Assembly (NCBI GenBank): GCA_016220125.1
Contig: JACRIF010000042.1
Span: 1-5,841 of the forward strand
Origin: Candidatus Peregrinibacteria bacterium
GTDB taxonomy: Bacteria; Patescibacteriota; Gracilibacteria; UM-FILTER-43-11
Direction: 5' to 3'
Length of the DNA: 5,841 bases
Position numbers and translations under genes: made by a program. Below, piece by piece: positions 4,483-5,841 of this stretch. How positions within the stretch are numbered: position 1 is the stretch's first letter; each line of letters opens with the position of its first letter. The notes beneath the pieces are model-generated. The model was not told where the DNA came from. It worked only from the letters and a program-made list of their open reading frames with translations, and did no database searches.

Positions 4483-5061
4483 CTATTCCACCTCAAAACG
4501 GCTCAGCTCGGATGCGCCCAGCACTGCCGGCACCATGTAATCCTGGATCATCTTCACCTCGAACGCCGTGTCGGGGTTTTCGGCCAGCTCCCTGAATTTT
4601 CGCGCGGCCTCCCCCTCCTCCATCCTCTCGCCCAAACTGGCCAAAACCTTGGCTTTTTCGGCGATTTCCACGGGATTCCCCCTTCTCAACGCCCCCTGCA
4701 GATCGACGGTTGCCCGGATCAGGTCGAAATGCACAACAATCTCGGCGGCCCGGGACCCCTTGATCGCCTCCCCAATCTCATCGCATGGGACTCTTAGGAC
4801 CGTCTGGGCGGATTTCCGCTGGGATTCGGTCATAAACGACCAGGTCGTATCGACCTTGGAAACGGAATGCGTGGTTTCGCGCTGGGCCCCTCGACCGCTG
4901 GCGCAGGAGGACACTCCCGCAATGGCCAAGGCCAAGGCAACGCCCAAGCGCTGGCGAGCGGCAAATCCCGCAAAACCATGGCGCTTTTCGGAAATCCCCT
5001 TGTTTTGCCGGGGGAACTTTTCCTGAATCGCCTGCCCGTGGTGCATTGAAAATTCTTTCAT
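4483..5061 (-). CDS. predicted lipoprotein of unknown function
   Basis: The 192-residue frame has a basic region and a short hydrophobic core (RQRLGVALALAIAGVSSC) ending in a VSSC lipobox with Cys53. It should be cleaved by lipoprotein signal peptidase and anchored by a lipid. The mature part (about 140 residues) is helical, with TESQRKSAQTVLRVPCDEIGEAI, a segment with IVVHFDLIRATVDLQGALRRG, and EIAEKAKVLASLGERMEEGEAARKFRELAENPDTAFEVKMIQDYMV. No family is recognised. The N-region before the hydrophobic core is unusually long, about 38 residues, even from the second ATG at 5046. No in-frame ATG or GTG lies nearer to the core. It follows the other lipoprotein gene by 10 nt and is probably translated from the same mRNA. 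There is no Shine-Dalgarno sequence. Confidence 0.75.
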   Translation of the reverse strand: MKEFSMHHGQAIQEKFPRQNKGISEKRHGFAGFAARQRLGVALALAIAGVSSCASGRGAQRETTHSVSKVDTTWSFMTESQRKSAQTVLRVPCDEIGEAIKGSRAAEIVVHFDLIRATVDLQGALRRGNPVEIAEKAKVLASLGERMEEGEAARKFRELAENPDTAFEVKMIQDYMVPAVLGASELSRFEVE

Positions 5062-5071
5062 CAGTCGATTT

Positions 5072-5470
5072 CTAGATAAAAACCGCCCGAAACTTGACCT
5101 TGGCTTTGCTGGGGTCCTCGGGATCGGTGTCGAGATTGCAATCGATGGGATTCAAATACCCCTCCTCCTCGCATTTATTTCTCATGATTTCCTCCATTTC
5201 CCCCTCTCCATTGGACTTGACGCCGTTCCTGCGTTTCTCAACTGCCCTTCCCGCATCGACCCCCGGATTCACACCCCCCAGGTTCTTTTCCGAAGCATCC
5301 GCTTTTGCCGACGCGTGGGCGCCCACGGTGCCTGGGGTGGCGCAACCGGAAATGCCCAGCGCTGCGCACAGCAACACGGATTTGAGCAAATTCCTGCCTT
5401 TTGAGACATGTGAACTCTCACCGTCCGCCATTTCGGGGACCTTAAAATCCATCGGTTTCGAACGTAGCAT
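5072..5470 (-). CDS. predicted small lipoprotein of unknown function
   Basis: The 132-residue frame carries a lipoprotein signal: basic SKGRNLLK, hydrophobic SVLLCAALG, lipobox ISGC with Cys43. The mature part is about 90 residues, low in complexity at first (Ala/Gly/Lys-rich linker, 44-80). A compact acidic end with two Cys follows (EEIMRNKCEEEGYLNPIDCNLDTD), possibly disulfide-linked, closing with KVKFRAVFI. The N-region is long. ATGs at 5470, 5452 and 5431 are all in frame, and the last would give a more normal signal peptide of about 29 residues. I keep 5470 because the predicted promoter lies just upstream, but 5431 is a real alternative. It is the first gene of a two-lipoprotein operon. 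The family is not recognised. Confidence 0.72.
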   Translation of the reverse strand: MLRSKPMDFKVPEMADGESSHVSKGRNLLKSVLLCAALGISGCATPGTVGAHASAKADASEKNLGGVNPGVDAGRAVEKRRNGVKSNGEGEMEEIMRNKCEEEGYLNPIDCNLDTDPEDPSKAKVKFRAVFI

Positions 5471-5494
5471 GGTCAGGAACGTTAATGGTTGTAT

Positions 5495-5522
5495 ACTTTA
5501 CACTTATTTTAATATTTGTCAA
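5495..5522 (-). promoter_or_regulatory. predicted promoter of the lipoprotein operon
   Basis: The minus strand reads a perfect TTGACA (5522-5517), a 16-nt spacer, then TAAAGT (5500-5495); TATACA slightly downstream is an alternative -10 with too long a spacer. AATATT flanks both sides of the -35 (AATATT-TGTC-AATATT on the plus strand), a possible operator. The leader would be about 17 nt. Confidence 0.55.
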
Positions 5523-5557
5523 TATTTTCCAATTCCCCCTTAACTTAACAGAGAAAA

Positions 5558-5586
5558 TTGACATAAAACTAAAATTAATGTTTAAT
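5558..5586 (+). promoter_or_regulatory. promoter-like sequence facing the palindromic region
   Basis: The plus strand has a perfect TTGACA (5558-5563), a 17-nt spacer, and TTTAAT (5581-5586). It is divergent from the lipoprotein promoter and points into DNA without a recognisable gene. It may start a non-coding RNA or a gene beyond the edge, or be a chance match in A/T-rich sequence. Confidence 0.35.
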
Positions 5587-5658
5587 TCACATCCTGCCCA
5601 AGGCTCTGCGGAACCGTCGCAGCGGCAAGGGCTGATCCTTCACAATGAGGCATTTCCT

Positions 5659-5686
5659 TTTCATTCCCGCGCAGGCGGGAATGAAA
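5659..5686. repeat. REP-like hairpin (CATTCCCGC / GCGGGAATG)
   Basis: A perfect 12-bp stem (5659-5670 with 5675-5686) has the 4-nt loop GCAG; its core is CATTCCCGC-GCAG-GCGGGAATG. Similar CATTCCCGC hairpins are known as dispersed intergenic palindromes in many bacteria. Here only one copy is visible, so membership in such a family is inference. Confidence 0.75.
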
Positions 5687-5695
5687 CTACCATCA

Positions 5696-5805
5696 TTCAT
5701 CGGGGTGTTTTGCGGGCAATGGCCAATTCCCAATCCCGTAGGGGTTCAAAATTTTGAACCCCTACACAACATCCCCAACCCCTGCCCCTGAAACCCCCCG
5801 ATGAA
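5696..5805. repeat. inverted repeat enclosing a central palindrome
   Basis: TTCATCGGGGTGTTT (5696-5710) is the reverse complement of AAACCCCCCGATGAA (5791-5805) with one mismatch in 15. After a 3-by-3 gap, GGGCA (5714-5718) also pairs with TGCCC (5783-5787). The 110-bp unit could fold into a stem with the 28-bp palindrome at its top. No transposase, and no target-site duplication that I can see. Confidence 0.65.
5738..5765. repeat. perfect 28-bp palindrome
   Basis: GTAGGGGTTCAAAA is followed directly by its exact reverse complement, 14 bp per arm with no spacer. In single strands the central AATT would be the loop. Palindromes with GTAGGGG / CCCCTAC ends are frequent intergenic elements in several bacterial groups, so this is likely a REP-like element. 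Confidence 0.88.
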
Positions 5806-5841
5806 CTTTACCCTACCCATTCGACCCAAACCCCTCCCCAC

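Larger units (their letters stand above)
5471..5841. other. non-coding, palindrome-rich right end (371 bases)
   Basis: No credible gene is seen on either strand. The left part is A/T-rich and holds a minus-strand promoter for the lipoprotein operon and a plus-strand promoter-like sequence. From about 5590 the composition changes to C-rich on the plus strand. This part holds a 12-bp hairpin, a perfect 28-bp palindrome and an inverted repeat that encloses the palindrome. A plus-strand ATG at 5801 opens a frame to the edge, too short to judge. Confidence 0.7.

Noticed and set aside
4094..4540. Plus-strand open frame of 148 codons
   Set aside because: It is antisense to the 109-residue gene and runs through the strong minus-strand promoter; its product looks like random hydrophobic sequence.
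5094..5543. Plus-strand open frame of 149 codons
   Set aside because: It is antisense to the lipoprotein gene, which has a clear signal peptide and lipobox, and crosses that gene's promoter.
5801..5841. Start of a plus-strand gene (MNFTLPIRPKP...)
   Set aside because: Only 13 codons are visible, the ATG lies inside an inverted-repeat arm, and the C-rich sequence gives a proline-rich product; it cannot be supported without more sequence.

Overview
The window looks like chromosomal DNA of an uncultured bacterium, most plausibly a member of the Candidate Phyla Radiation (Patescibacteria), perhaps near Peregrinibacteria. That placement is inference. It rests on compact genes all on the minus strand, start codons with no well-placed Shine-Dalgarno sequence, A/T-rich promoters with a TGGTAAAAT extended -10, a small wHTH plus nucleotidyltransferase-like regulator of a type common in that group, and bL19/bL21 sequences that look CPR-like. 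Stops are TAA, TAG and one TGA (csaB), which weakly favours the standard code over the UGA-glycine code.

Layout in the direction of transcription (right to left): 5471-5841 is non-coding and rich in palindromes. A promoter at 5495-5522 then serves two lipoprotein genes (5072-5470 and 4483-5061) spaced 10 nt apart. A strong promoter at 4453-4481 serves two small soluble proteins of unknown function (4106-4435 and 3587-4072). A promoter at 3537-3566 serves a two-TM membrane protein (3235-3510), followed by a probable terminator. A non-coding stretch of 374 bases holds a good promoter for a wHTH/NTase-like regulator (2285-2860). A monocistronic rplS (bL19, with an insertion and a long tail) has its own promoter and a clear terminator. 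Last come csaB (polysaccharide pyruvyl transferase, S-layer anchoring) and the first 51 codons of rplU (bL21), which runs off the left edge.

Functionally this is a mixture of translation genes (rplS, rplU), cell envelope genes (csaB, two lipoproteins, one small membrane protein) and one regulator. No mobile element, CRISPR array, tRNA or rRNA is visible. The most unusual features are not genes: short tandem repeats of 7, 8 or 13 nt, each with a different unit, sit directly upstream of four start codons, and a nested palindromic element occupies the right-hand end. No complete new system is evident. The most open-ended loci are the two unknown soluble proteins and the non-coding right end, which has its own plus-strand promoter-like sequence.
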